A DNA stretch of 64,000 nucleotides from CAZELM01 sp964512995 (GCA_964512995.1 CAZELM010000002.1:112314-176313), one strand, 5' to 3'. Positions 47,772-56,864 are shown, numbered from the stretch's first letter. Notes: generated by a model from the sequence alone, not told the origin. Made by a program: numbers and translations.

Positions 47772-47863
47772 AATACTCCTCGGTCCTTCGGTTATAATAC
47801 GGATTGGATCGGCTCTTGACGATCGATTCCATCCACCGTTAATCTTACATGGGAGGATAAATC

Positions 47864-49333
47864 ATGTCGAAGGGTAAAACATGGGTTCTGTCCGGTATTT
47901 CAGCCGCGTATTTACTGATGGTGGGGAGTTCGTATGCCGGGGAGCTGCCGCCCGGATTCAATGTCTATTTTAACGATGCCCAGCATTCGCAATCCAATGG
48001 AATCGACACCGCACTCGTTGCATTCATCGACAGTGCAGACGAAACCGTGGATGGCGCATTCTACTCCATTTCCAGAACATCGATTGTCGATGCGTTCATT
48101 CATGCCGCCAACCGGCTGGGGACATCCAAGGTCCGGATCATTACCGATGCCGGGAACCGGAACTCCACAGGTTGCCGACGATTGGAGGCGGCGGGAATCA
48201 CGGTGATCGATGAGACGTGTGATGGATGGGACGACGATGCGCTTGAATCGCATCACAAATTCTGCGTCGTTGACGGTATAAAAGTCTGGACCGGCTCCTA
48301 TAACATCACCGATTCCGGAACGCTCTACAATAACAACAATGCCCTTGCGATTGAATGTGAGGAGCTTGCTCAGGCGTATCAGCGAGAATTCAATGAGATG
48401 TGGGGAGCGGATTCAGGGGCTCCCGGCGATTGCCATTTCTCAACCCATAAATCGCCCCAGTCAGAAACTCACTTCGTATGCAGCGGTGTCCCAGTGGACG
48501 TCTATTTTTCACCGACCACAAATCCCGAACCCGATCGTGCGCTGGACGCGATTCTGAATGAGATGAACAATGCCGAAACATCGTTTCAGTTCTGCATGTT
48601 CGCTTTTACATCCTATCCGATCGGGAGCAAAGTCGTACAGCTCCATCAACGCGGACTTACGGTTCAGGGTGTGCTGGATGCCGACCAGTCGGAATTCAGC
48701 TCTTCTCAGTATACCATGATGAAAAATGCGGGCGTGGATGTGATACTGGATGAATCCGTCGATCCCCATGGCTCGCTTCTGCATCACAAATTCGGAGTCA
48801 TTGATTATCAGTCAACGGATGCGGTCGTGATCACCGGTTCCTACAACTGGTCAACCGCCGCCCAATTCACCAATGATGAAAACTCCCTGTTCATCCACAA
48901 TCAGGAAATCGCACGCCGGTTTTATGACGAATCCTACCGGTGTTATCATGGGAAAGATCCGGAAGAGAACGAGCTTGTCATCGATATTTCGATGAATCAG
49001 ACCACCTATTATCCAGGTAACTTCTTTCGGGTTGCAGTCGCCATTTCCAATACTGGTCCGCAACGGTCTGTCGATGAATATATCCTGCTGGACCTGGGAG
49101 AACTTTTTGGAACGGATCGATTCTTTTTCTGGCCCGGATGGTCGGAGGTGCTGGATTTTGAAACGATTCTGCTGAGTGAGGGAGCGAGACTGGAGCAACC
49201 GATTTTTCAGTTCGTTCTGCCCAGCGATCTTCCATCCAGCGGACCATTCACGTTCTGGGCGGGACTGCTCGATACCGGAACCGCGACACTCGCCTGCCCG
49301 ATCGACTTCGTTTCGTTCCGATTTTCAAATTAG
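47864..49333 (+). CDS. Secreted phospholipase D-like protein with two HKD motifs
   Basis: 489 residues. Signal peptide (ends SSYAGE). Two PLD-superfamily modules: HHKFCVVDGIKVWTGSYN (~129-146) and HHKFGVIDYQSTDAVVITGS (~307), each an intact H-x-K-x4-D. The C-terminal ~120 residues are a beta-rich domain without a clear family. This is the PLDc_2/nuclease-type arrangement used by secreted nucleases and phosphodiesterases, so the substrate may be DNA or phospholipid. GGGAGG 8 bp before ATG. It is divergent from the GT39-TPR gene and convergent with korC. Confidence 0.88.
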   Translation: MSKGKTWVLSGISAAYLLMVGSSYAGELPPGFNVYFNDAQHSQSNGIDTALVAFIDSADETVDGAFYSISRTSIVDAFIHAANRLGTSKVRIITDAGNRNSTGCRRLEAAGITVIDETCDGWDDDALESHHKFCVVDGIKVWTGSYNITDSGTLYNNNNALAIECEELAQAYQREFNEMWGADSGAPGDCHFSTHKSPQSETHFVCSGVPVDVYFSPTTNPEPDRALDAILNEMNNAETSFQFCMFAFTSYPIGSKVVQLHQRGLTVQGVLDADQSEFSSSQYTMMKNAGVDVILDESVDPHGSLLHHKFGVIDYQSTDAVVITGSYNWSTAAQFTNDENSLFIHNQEIARRFYDESYRCYHGKDPEENELVIDISMNQTTYYPGNFFRVAVAISNTGPQRSVDEYILLDLGELFGTDRFFFWPGWSEVLDFETILLSEGARLEQPIFQFVLPSDLPSSGPFTFWAGLLDTGTATLACPIDFVSFRFSN

Positions 49334-49384
49334 TCCCGTTTGTCATTCTCCAAAGATGAGGGTCTCATGGCATCCGAAACTCCC

Positions 49385-49412
49385 ATTTTCGCGGGAATGA
49401 CACTCCCGCCAG
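49385..49412. repeat. GTCATTCCCGCG-type hairpin, possible terminator
   Basis: GCGGGA (49391-49396) and TCCCGC (49404-49409) form a 6-bp stem around ATGACAC, with TTTT and AAAA on either side. It stands between the PLD-like gene and korC, which converge, and looks like a dispersed intergenic repeat; a short terminator is possible. Confidence 0.4.
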
Positions 49413-49448
49413 AAAACGGGAACCAGCCATCTGACAATCCTCCCCGAA

Positions 49449-50000
49449 TTATTGGAGTGTCGATTTTGCTTTGCGAACCATGTCAATACCGGCAGCCAGA
49501 GCGCGCCGGTTGAGTTCTTCCGTGCCTCGGGGAACGCGAGCCAGCACGGCAGATTCCAGAGCATCGTGGGTGACGACATTGGAGATCTCCACGATTGCGC
49601 CCAGAGCGATGATATTGGCCACGATAATTTTACCGACTTTTTCCTGTGCGGTTTGAAGAATCGGCAACGGAAAGACCGTATATTGACCCTGGGGGATGTT
49701 GTTCACCCGGGAGTTGTCAACGACCAGAATACCTTGTTCCTTGAGATCCGGAATATATTTATTACAGGCTTCCTGGGTCAATGCCAGAAGCAGATCGATA
49801 TTGGTCGCTTTGGGATAAAAAATATCTTCATCGGATATGATGACATCCGATTTACTGGCTCCGCCTCTCGCCTCCGGCCCGTAAGATTGACTCTGTGTGG
49901 CGTTCTTCTCATCATAAATTGCCGCCGCCTCCGCCAGAATAACTCCAGCCAGAATCAGCCCCTGCCCACCTGCTCCACTAAGCCTCAATTCACATCTCAT
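49449..50000 (-). CDS. korC: 2-oxoacid:ferredoxin oxidoreductase, gamma subunit
   Basis: 183 residues, the usual gamma-subunit length. LRLSGAGGQGLILAGVILAEA is the characteristic N-terminus; QSQSYGPEARGGASKSDVII follows. Together with alpha, beta and the ferredoxin subunit it oxidatively decarboxylates a 2-oxoacid with CoA and reduces ferredoxin. It is last in sucC-sucD-korD-korA-korB-korC, 31 bp after korB. GGAG lies 9 bp before ATG. The neighbouring succinyl-CoA synthetase indicates 2-oxoglutarate as the substrate. Confidence 0.92.
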   Translation of the reverse strand: MRCELRLSGAGGQGLILAGVILAEAAAIYDEKNATQSQSYGPEARGGASKSDVIISDEDIFYPKATNIDLLLALTQEACNKYIPDLKEQGILVVDNSRVNNIPQGQYTVFPLPILQTAQEKVGKIIVANIIALGAIVEISNVVTHDALESAVLARVPRGTEELNRRALAAGIDMVRKAKSTLQ

Positions 50001-50031
50001 TCAGTAGTTCTCCGAAATAAAAATAGTCAGT

Positions 50032-50859
50032 TTAAATGGAATTTTCCGGTGCGGTACCGACTTTTTGCATCAATGCCGCATATTGTTCGGTGTATTCCGG
50101 ACGATCGGTTTCAAAGATGACGCCGGTCGTGAATTTATCTTTGAGTTCTTCGGGTGACATCTTTTCTGCGGCTTGAACAGGTACCGCATGTTCTTTCTGC
50201 CAATGGAGTTGATCCAATGCATTTTTAAATCGATTCCGGCGACCAAACGCGGTCGGGCATTGGACGATCACTTCTACGAATGAAAATCCCTTTTTACGAA
50301 GAGCCTGTTCGAACAGTTTTTCCATCTGAGCCGTATGATAGGCAGTCGTTCGCGCCACAAATGTCGCTCCCGCCGCCTGAGCCAATGCACTGACATTGAA
50401 GTTCGGTTCGATGGAGCCGAATGGCGCGGTGCTGGCATATGAACCCATCGGTGTCGTGGGTGATGCCTGTCCGCCTGTCATACCATAGATGTAATTATTA
50501 TAAAGAATCATGGTGATATCGATATTTCTCCGAGCCGCATGGATGAAATGATTGCCACCGATCGCGGTTGCATCACCATCCCCCGACACAACAATCACTT
50601 TCAACTCGGGTTTCGCCAGCTTGATACCGGTTGCGAAAGCCAGTGCACGGCCGTGCGTCGTATGCAACGTATTGAAATCAACATATCCAGGTGTTCGGGA
50701 TGAACAGCCGATTCCGGAAACCATGACGAGTTCATCCTTGGACAGGCCGATATTGTCAATTGCGCGGAGCATTGATTTTAAGATTGTACCGTCTCCACAT
50801 CCGGGACACCAGATATGCGGAAACTTCTCCATTCTCAGATATTTGCTGTAGTCAAACAT
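50032..50859 (-). CDS. korB: 2-oxoacid:ferredoxin oxidoreductase, beta subunit (TPP-binding)
   Basis: 275 residues. HIWCPGCGDGTILKSMLRAI supplies Cys ligands and the start of the TPP fold; GDGDATAIGGNHFIHAARRN is the TPP-Mg binding motif, followed by NNYIYGMTGGQASPTTP. ATG overlaps the korA stop in TGATG. This arrangement with korA upstream is the standard two-subunit core of the enzyme. The 2-oxoglutarate assignment follows from the operon with sucCD and is inferred. Confidence 0.94.
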   Translation of the reverse strand: MFDYSKYLRMEKFPHIWCPGCGDGTILKSMLRAIDNIGLSKDELVMVSGIGCSSRTPGYVDFNTLHTTHGRALAFATGIKLAKPELKVIVVSGDGDATAIGGNHFIHAARRNIDITMILYNNYIYGMTGGQASPTTPMGSYASTAPFGSIEPNFNVSALAQAAGATFVARTTAYHTAQMEKLFEQALRKKGFSFVEVIVQCPTAFGRRNRFKNALDQLHWQKEHAVPVQAAEKMSPEELKDKFTTGVIFETDRPEYTEQYAALMQKVGTAPENSI

Positions 50860-51998
50860 CAGTAGACCTCTTTCGTCTTTACCAGGATCTCTTGCGGTGT
50901 AATGGGCTCACCGTTTATCGACCCGACAAGATGAACCTCCGCCCGATTTTTCACAATGCGCTCAATTTCCCGAGTCACCTGGCCCTTGTTGGCTTCGCAT
51001 ACGATGATGTGAGCGGTATTATGCAGATGGGCAAGCAGTTCCTTATCTGGAAACGGCCAGATCGTCATGGGCTTGAACAACCCGACGTGCAGGCCTTCCT
51101 GCCGTGCCAGAGCCATGGCCTGATATGCCGAGCGAGCGGAAGAACCATACGAAACATACATAACTCGTGCATCATCGGTATGTTCCGCTGAATATTCAAC
51201 GATTTCATCCCGATACCGCGATATCTTGCGGTTCAGGCGCTGGAGCATGGCGTCGATTTTGGATGGGCTATTTGTCGGGAATCCCGTTTCATCGTGACAA
51301 AGACCCGTGACATGGTATCGATATCCTGAACCAAAATCCGCCATTGGCGGAATATCCGATGGAACCATCTGATATGGGAGATACTCCTTGGGCGAACAGG
51401 ATGGTTTCGGCCGATTCCAGATCTCGATTTCCGACACGGGCAACTCCCGCAACACCTCCCGCATGTGTCCGACGATCTCATCGAGCAGCAAAATGACAGG
51501 AGTCCGGTATTTTTCAGCGAGATTGAAGGCACGGATGGTGGCTTTATAGATTTCCGGGATGGTGGATGGCGCCAGAGCAATGATTTCATGATCGCCATGA
51601 GTTCCCCATCGTGCCTGCTGAACATCACCCTGGGCCGACTGAGTGGGTAATCCGGTGCTGGGGCCGCCGCGCTGAACATTGACGATAACACAGGGAACTT
51701 CCGCCATCACTGCGTAGCCGATATTCTCCTGTTTCAGTGAGAATCCCGGACCGCTGGTCGCTGTCAGCACTTTCATTCCAGTCAATGAAGCGCCGATCAC
51801 GGCTCCCATCGCAGCGATTTCGTCTTCCATTTGAATGAACTTGCCGCCGATCTTGGGAAGTTCGGCTGCGAGAATTTCAGCAATTTCTGAAGACGGGGTA
51901 ATGGGATACCCGGCAAAGAACCGGCATCCCGCAGCCAGCGCACCGATGACACATGCATGGTTGCCTTGAATAAATTTGATGTTCTTCTTTTTATTCAT
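50859..51998 (-). CDS. korA: 2-oxoacid:ferredoxin oxidoreductase, alpha subunit
   Basis: 379 residues. IQGNHACVIGALAAGCRFFA, the conserved YPITPSSEIAE motif, the EDEIAAMGAVIGASL loop and TSGPGFSLKQENIGYAVMAE are diagnostic of the alpha subunit of 2-oxoacid:acceptor oxidoreductases, with LLDEIVGHMRE and a C-terminal CEANKGQVTREIE. It abuts korD (TAATG) and korB (TGATG). It supplies reduced ferredoxin for anaerobic or reductive metabolism. Confidence 0.94.
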   Translation of the reverse strand: MNKKKNIKFIQGNHACVIGALAAGCRFFAGYPITPSSEIAEILAAELPKIGGKFIQMEDEIAAMGAVIGASLTGMKVLTATSGPGFSLKQENIGYAVMAEVPCVIVNVQRGGPSTGLPTQSAQGDVQQARWGTHGDHEIIALAPSTIPEIYKATIRAFNLAEKYRTPVILLLDEIVGHMREVLRELPVSEIEIWNRPKPSCSPKEYLPYQMVPSDIPPMADFGSGYRYHVTGLCHDETGFPTNSPSKIDAMLQRLNRKISRYRDEIVEYSAEHTDDARVMYVSYGSSARSAYQAMALARQEGLHVGLFKPMTIWPFPDKELLAHLHNTAHIIVCEANKGQVTREIERIVKNRAEVHLVGSINGEPITPQEILVKTKEVY

Positions 51999-52306
51999 TA
52001 TTCATCTTTACTTTCTTCAAAAACAACTTCCAAACAAAAATCCGGACAATTGGCTTCACATCGCCCGCAGACGATACAATTCTGCAAATTGACGACAGCG
52101 GCTTTCAGGTGATTCATTGCCAGAACATTTTTGGGGCACACATCCACACAAATCGCACACCCCTTGCACCAACTTTCGCGGATCACGATTTGTTTGACGA
52201 TTTTCTTTGATCTGCTCAAGATATACTTCTCCTTGAATTCAGTTCGATCTTTAAAAACCTGAATCGGAATACCACAACCCATCCGGGACTTCAAGACCAA
52301 TTCCAT
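51998..52306 (-). CDS. korD: 2-oxoacid:ferredoxin oxidoreductase, ferredoxin-like delta subunit
   Basis: 102 residues with two 4Fe-4S sites: CKGCAICVDVCPK and CIVCGRCEANCPD, the two C-x2-C-x2-C-x3-C-P sets. The ATG at 52306 lacks an SD but lies 12 bp after sucD. A TTG at 52219 has AAGGAG 9 bp upstream and would give a more typical 73-residue protein beginning SRSKKIVKQI. It transfers electrons from the oxidoreductase core to ferredoxin. It abuts korA. Confidence 0.88.
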   Translation of the reverse strand: MELVLKSRMGCGIPIQVFKDRTEFKEKYILSRSKKIVKQIVIRESWCKGCAICVDVCPKNVLAMNHLKAAVVNLQNCIVCGRCEANCPDFCLEVVFEESKDE

Positions 52307-52318
52307 CCAGAAGCGCGT

Positions 52319-53185
52319 TTACAGAAGTTGTTTCAGGATAGCAGCAATCGAAGATGGATTATCCGCCACATGAACACCGGCACTCCGTAAGGTCGCTATT
52401 TTTTCGGCTGCTGTCCCTTTTCCTCCGGCAATGATGGCTCCCGCATGACCCATCCGCCGGCCGGGAGGAGCGGTCTGTCCCGCGATAAAAGCGACTACCG
52501 GTTTGGACACGTTTTGCTGGATGAATTCCGCTGCACGCTCCTCCGCAGTCCCACCAATCTCCCCGATCATTACCACCGCATCGGTTTCCGGGTCGGCCTG
52601 AAACAGCGCCAGACAATCGATAAAATTCATTCCCGGAATCGCATCGCCTCCGATCCCGATCCCAGTCGACTGTCCCAATCCCAATCCGGTCAGTTGTGCG
52701 GTAATCTCATATGTCAGCGTACCGCTTCTGGAGATGATCCCGACCCGACCTGGCTGATGGATATACCCCGGCATGATACCAACCTTGGATTTTCCCGGAG
52801 AAATCAGTCCCGGACAGTTCGGTCCGATCAACCGGACGTTTTGTTGAGAGATAACACGTTTGACCCGCATCATATCCAGAGCAGGAATTCCTTCCGTAAT
52901 GCAGACAATCAACGTCACACCAGCATCTGCTGCCTCCAGAATCGCATCCGCTGCGTATTGCCGCGGCACAAATATGATACTGGCATTCGCATCGGCATCC
53001 CGTACGGCATCATGAACCGAGTCAAAAACAGGGATACCCTCATGAAATGATCCGCCTTTGCCTGGCGTTACACCTGCGACAATCTTGGTTCCATCATGGA
53101 TCATCTGCATGGTATGAAAGTGGCCTTCCCGACCCGTTATCCCCTGCACCACCAAACGAGTTTCATGTCCCACTAAAATGCTCAT
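52319..53185 (-). CDS. sucD: Succinyl-CoA synthetase, alpha subunit
   Basis: 288 residues, normal. VQGITGREGHFHTMQMI, the CoA-binding GVTPGKGGSFHEG, the LIGPNCPGLISPG strand and the phosphohistidine loop in KGTAAEKIATL are consistent; AGHAGAIIAGGKGT carries the catalytic His (GHAGAI). The enzyme interconverts succinyl-CoA and succinate with ATP/GTP. Its SD (GTGAGG, 7 bp before ATG) lies at the edge of the palindromic repeat at 53193-53230. sucC lies 222 bp upstream across a repeat-rich gap instead of being adjacent. Confidence 0.95.
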   Translation of the reverse strand: MSILVGHETRLVVQGITGREGHFHTMQMIHDGTKIVAGVTPGKGGSFHEGIPVFDSVHDAVRDADANASIIFVPRQYAADAILEAADAGVTLIVCITEGIPALDMMRVKRVISQQNVRLIGPNCPGLISPGKSKVGIMPGYIHQPGRVGIISRSGTLTYEITAQLTGLGLGQSTGIGIGGDAIPGMNFIDCLALFQADPETDAVVMIGEIGGTAEERAAEFIQQNVSKPVVAFIAGQTAPPGRRMGHAGAIIAGGKGTAAEKIATLRSAGVHVADNPSSIAAILKQLL

Positions 53186-53192
53186 TTTTTAA

Positions 53193-53230
53193 CCTCACCC
53201 CCAACCCCTCTCCATGAATGGCGAGGGGCC
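53193..53230. repeat. Palindromic dispersed repeat, copy 1
   Basis: CCTCACCCCCAACCCCTCTCC followed by ATGA and the pairing arm ATGGCGAGGGG; forms a hairpin CCCCTC.CCAT/ATGG.GAGGGG. Its left end is the SD region of sucD. Confidence 0.75.
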
Positions 53231-53258
53231 CATGGGTATGTTCCTTTATTTTTTCGAT

Positions 53259-53304
53259 CTCACCCCAGCCCCTCTCCATGAATAGCAAGGGGCATATTGG
53301 GTGG
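53259..53304. repeat. Palindromic dispersed repeat, copy 2
   Basis: CTCACCCCAGCCCCTCTCC then a weaker pairing arm (ATAGCAAGGGG) and a TATTGGGTGG tail shared with copy 3. Confidence 0.75.
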
Positions 53305-53338
53305 AGATTATCCTGATAAGATTCCTGCTTTCATTTCT

Positions 53339-53371
53339 GACTTCGTGACTTCGCGCCTTCGTGTGAGAATC
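53339..53371. repeat. CTTCGTGACTTCGCG-type dispersed repeat, copy 1
   Basis: Near-identical to 57014-57046 (ACTTCGCG, then CTTCGTGTGAG against TTTCGTGTGAG). Both copies lie downstream of a palindromic repeat. Confidence 0.55.
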
Positions 53372-53407
53372 TTCTTTGATTTTGTCTTCTCTTTTTCTCT
53401 TTCCTCT

Positions 53408-54580
53408 TCACTCCACGCTTGCAATCACTTTCTGCGCGGCTTCCGCCATTGTACCAGCGACTTCCAGTTTCAGTCCGGATTCCATCAGAAGCTGATTTGC
53501 GATATCGGCATTCGTGCCATTCAGCCGTACGACCAGGGGCCGATTCATTCCGACATGCTGAACCGCATGAATGATGCCACGCGCCACCCGATCGCACCGT
53601 ACAATCCCGCCAAAAATATTGACCAGCACCGCTCGAACATCCGGATCAGCCAGCAGGATGGTAAACGCGGCGGTTATCGACTCTTCATCCGCACCGCCAC
53701 CGACATCCAGGAAATTCGCAGGCGAAGCGCCATAGTATTTGATCAGATCCATGGTAGCCATGGCCAATCCGGCGCCATTCACCATACACCCGATATTCCC
53801 ATCCAGCTTGATATAGTTGAGTCCATATCTGGAGGCTTCGACTTCCAAAGGGGATTCCTCATTCAAATCCCGCAGTTGCAGGATCTCCGGATGCCGGTAT
53901 AACGCAGATTCATCAAAATTGATTTTGGCATCCAATGCGATCACGAGACCGTTTCGCGTCACCGCCAGGGGATTGATCTCCACCTGAGATGCATCGAGTT
54001 CGATGAACATCCGATAGACATTCAGGAATAACCGAGCGGCATCCTGGAAGTGGCTTCCCTTCAATCCCAGGCCGAGTGCGATTCGCCGAGCCTGATATGC
54101 GGACATGCCGGCCAATGGATGAATATATTCCTTAATGATCAGTTCGGGATGCGCGGCAGCGACCGATTCGATCTCCATTCCGCCTTGTGTGGAAGCCATC
54201 ATGACCGGCTGCTCTTTCTGACGATCCAGCACCATCCCCACATACAGCTCCCGTTCCACATCCAGACAAGCCTGGACGATCATCACTTTTCGCACGATCC
54301 GGCCTTCCGGTCCTGTCTGATGCGTCACCAGCTTCATTCCCAGCATTTTTTCCAGTGCTTTCCCGACATCCTCCAGAGTATCACAGCCAATGACTCCTCC
54401 CGCTTTACCCCGGCCGCCGGCATGCACCTGTGCTTTTACAAACAACCGGGGGCATTCCGAGCGCCACATCTCCCTGGCAATCCGCATTCCCTCCTCCACC
54501 GTTGAAACAGCGTCCCCCAGCGGAACAGGAATGCCGAACTGAGCCATCAGATTCTTCGCTTGATACTCATGGATCTTCAT
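53408..54580 (-). CDS. sucC: Succinyl-CoA synthetase, beta subunit (ADP-forming type)
   Basis: 390 residues from ATG 54580, which has GGGAGG 8 bp upstream; the frame extends five codons further to a TTG. N-terminal MKIHEYQAKNLMAQFGIPVP is the ATP-grasp signature; FVKAQVHAGGRGKAGG follows, and the C-terminal part has DVGGGADEESI and VNIFGGIVRCDRVARGI, the conserved GGI-C-D pattern. It forms the ATP-grasp half with SucD. It is first gene of sucCD-korDABC. Confidence 0.96.
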   Translation of the reverse strand: MKIHEYQAKNLMAQFGIPVPLGDAVSTVEEGMRIAREMWRSECPRLFVKAQVHAGGRGKAGGVIGCDTLEDVGKALEKMLGMKLVTHQTGPEGRIVRKVMIVQACLDVERELYVGMVLDRQKEQPVMMASTQGGMEIESVAAAHPELIIKEYIHPLAGMSAYQARRIALGLGLKGSHFQDAARLFLNVYRMFIELDASQVEINPLAVTRNGLVIALDAKINFDESALYRHPEILQLRDLNEESPLEVEASRYGLNYIKLDGNIGCMVNGAGLAMATMDLIKYYGASPANFLDVGGGADEESITAAFTILLADPDVRAVLVNIFGGIVRCDRVARGIIHAVQHVGMNRPLVVRLNGTNADIANQLLMESGLKLEVAGTMAEAAQKVIASVE

Positions 54581-54729
54581 ATCGCGACCTCCCAATTTCC
54601 CCGTTATATAAAAACTGGAAATCTCCTCTGAACGAGGCTACATTCTACCTGACAGTGATGGGCTGTCAAAATCTTTTTACTCGATCCACCATAATCCACC
54701 CGCCGAACCACCTCCCCTGGAGAATTCGA

Positions 54730-55686
54730 TTGAGACTGTTTTTCGTCATCGGGAAAGGTGGTGTTGGAAAAACAACCATCACCTCCGCACTCGCCCACCC
54801 ATTCCGCAACAATGGTGGCGTATTGGTTGTTACCATCGATCAGCCGGATCAGGCAGCTCATTCCCCAAAAAAACCATTTCCGCCAAGCGTTCCGCAGCAA
54901 CTCTCCGATGGGTTCTGGACCATTCATCTGGACCGTGATCGATGCCTCCATGAGTTCATCTCCGGATTCCTGAAAATCAATATTCTGTCCCGATGGATAC
55001 TGGATCATCCCATATTCCCCTATATCACTGGAGTTGCTCCTGGGATTCGCGAGTATTTGGTGTTGGACCGCCTGAGAACATTTACTCGCAGTTCCTGGCA
55101 GTCGTCATGGCACACGATCATCGTCGACGCACCCGCCACCGGACATGGCGTTCATCTGTTGCAGGCTTCCGCACCATTGGCCACTATTCTGAAATTCGGA
55201 CCGCTCCGGTCCCGGATCACAAAAACAGACGCCATGATCCATAACCCCCATATCACCCGAGCGATCCTGGTCACCATCCCGGAAGAGCTTCCGGTTCAGG
55301 AAACCATCGAACTGCATGCGCAGTTGCACCGGTCCGGTATACCCATTCACGCCATCGTGATCAATCAGTGCGAGCACCGGTCGCTGGGACCCAGGGAGTC
55401 GGCTATCTGGAAAAATCTATCCACGGAAACCGATCCTCTCTTTCCGGATGAGACCGACTCGCCTCCCCTGATCGCGGATCGATTCCGCAACATCAACGAT
55501 ATTCTCGATCTTCAGGAGAAGCGCTATCATCTTTCCGTCAAAAACATCCAGCGACTCAAACGGGCGATTACAGGTTCATTCATCGAGATCCCGTTCATTC
55601 CGGAACCGGAGCCGTCCCGGTTGATCGCTCAAATGACGCCATATCTGGACTGTCCTGGCATCCTGGAGGAACAACGGAGTGACTAA
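54730..55686 (+). CDS. ArsA/GET3-like ATPase, first of a pair
   Basis: 318 residues from TTG 54730, which has GGAG 7 bp upstream; the frame is open back to 54430 but those bases overlap the sucC start region. The deviant Walker A is IGKGGVGKTTITSAL; ITID is followed by QPDQAAH rather than the usual DPA, and VDAPATGHGVHLL is the Walker B/switch segment. The second half has VTIPEELPVQETIELHAQL, as in ArsA anion pumps and tail-anchored-protein chaperones. No arsenite partner gene is adjacent. It overlaps the next gene by 8 bp. It could power assembly of an anion or membrane-protein complex. Confidence 0.82.
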   Translation: MRLFFVIGKGGVGKTTITSALAHPFRNNGGVLVVTIDQPDQAAHSPKKPFPPSVPQQLSDGFWTIHLDRDRCLHEFISGFLKINILSRWILDHPIFPYITGVAPGIREYLVLDRLRTFTRSSWQSSWHTIIVDAPATGHGVHLLQASAPLATILKFGPLRSRITKTDAMIHNPHITRAILVTIPEELPVQETIELHAQLHRSGIPIHAIVINQCEHRSLGPRESAIWKNLSTETDPLFPDETDSPPLIADRFRNINDILDLQEKRYHLSVKNIQRLKRAITGSFIEIPFIPEPEPSRLIAQMTPYLDCPGILEEQRSD

Positions 55687-56818
55687 ACAGCCACATCTCA
55701 TCCTGCTGTGTGGGAGCGGAGGCGTCGGCAAGACCAGCATGGCTGCTTCTCTGGCGCTTCAGGGAGCCATGTTGGGCCGTGATGTGATGGCATTCACGAT
55801 CGATCCAGCCCGTCGGCTTGCAGATGCACTCGGGATCGAACTCCACGGAACCGATGTTTCGGAAATTCAACCGGCGGAATCTTTTCCTGTCCACGGCCGA
55901 TTCCGAGCCTCCATGCTGGACCTCCATGGCACCGCTTCAGAACTGATCAGACGCTACTGTTCATCCCCGGCGATGGCCGATGCCATCATTTCCAATCCGC
56001 TGTTCCGCACCGCAGTGGCTTCCATGGCCGGAGCGGAAGAATTCATTGCACTTGGCAATGTATTTCAGCTTCTGGCAGATGGCGACATGGAGTTTCTCAT
56101 TGTCGATACCGCTCCGTCTCACCATGCGCTCCAATTTTTCACTGCACCGGACCGGTTGATTCAAGTTCTGAATCCCGCAATCCTCCACCGGATCTATCAG
56201 CCTTTGAACCGATTCCGCCTGACTGGATCATTGACATCCCGGACACCGATCGCTCCGCTCCTGAATCAGATGATCCGAGTGTTGTTCGGTCTCGAAATCG
56301 TTCAGAACCTGTCGGATCTCGCCACTCATCTGAAAAGCCTGCTGGATGATTTCAGACATCGTGTGGAATCGATTCGCAGCCTGCTGCGGGATCCTGACAG
56401 AACATCGTGTATCATTGTCACCACACCGGATTACCGGTCGATTCGGGAAACGGAATCCATGATCGATCAGATCGCAACAGAACAGATTCATCCGATGGCT
56501 CTGATCGTGAATCGGATTTTTCCGTTTACGGGAACGGGCCGGGAACCGGATATCGGGATGATCCGATCCATGTCCAGTGCTCAAGAACTGACGTCGATTC
56601 AAAAACGGATTCTCACGAAAATCAGCAACCTGGAACAGGAGTGGCTGAAACGGGCGCAGATCCAGCAGCAGTTCATCGACCGTATTCTCAACAGGCATCC
56701 GGAGATTCCGCATCTCATCCGTATCCCGCTCCGCGCTCTCGATATTTCCAGCCTTTCAGATCTCGTGTGTTTTCACAATGAACTGGAACCGTTGAGCCGG
56801 AAGTTGTTTTTGAAATAA
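55679..56818 (+). CDS. ArsA/GET3-like ATPase, second of a pair
   Basis: 379 residues from GTG 55679 with GGAGGA upstream. P-loop CGSGGVGKTSMAAS (deviant Walker A), the FTIDPARRLADAL loop with intact DPA, VDTAPSHHALQF (switch II DTAP) and a helical second half. Relative to the upstream partner it keeps the canonical DPA, so this is the better-conserved copy. ArsA normally has two halves in one chain; here the halves are two genes overlapping by 8 bp, as in pairs seen in deltaproteobacteria. The MurC-like gene follows after 366 bp. Confidence 0.85.
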   Translation: MTKQPHLILLCGSGGVGKTSMAASLALQGAMLGRDVMAFTIDPARRLADALGIELHGTDVSEIQPAESFPVHGRFRASMLDLHGTASELIRRYCSSPAMADAIISNPLFRTAVASMAGAEEFIALGNVFQLLADGDMEFLIVDTAPSHHALQFFTAPDRLIQVLNPAILHRIYQPLNRFRLTGSLTSRTPIAPLLNQMIRVLFGLEIVQNLSDLATHLKSLLDDFRHRVESIRSLLRDPDRTSCIIVTTPDYRSIRETESMIDQIATEQIHPMALIVNRIFPFTGTGREPDIGMIRSMSSAQELTSIQKRILTKISNLEQEWLKRAQIQQQFIDRILNRHPEIPHLIRIPLRALDISSLSDLVCFHNELEPLSRKLFLK

Positions 56819-56864
56819 CCTCACCCCAGCCCCTCTCCATGAGTGGAGAGGGATTATTGGGTGG
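56819..56864. repeat. Palindromic dispersed repeat, copy 3
   Basis: CCTCACCCCAGCCCCTCTCC then TGAG and TGGAGAGGG; the 9-bp stem CCCTCTCCA/TGGAGAGGG is perfect. It starts immediately after the ArsA2 stop codon and ends in TATTGGGTGG. Confidence 0.75.

Larger units (their letters stand above)
53186..53407. other. Repeat-filled gap between sucC and sucD
   Basis: 222 bp holding two palindromic repeat copies (53193-53230, 53259-53304) and one CTTCGTGACTTCGCG-type copy (53339-53371). I see no gene. Confidence 0.8.

Noticed and set aside
54430..54729. Upstream extension of the first ArsA-like gene
   Set aside because: It runs antisense through the start of sucC; TTG 54730 with GGAG fits the P-loop position of the family.
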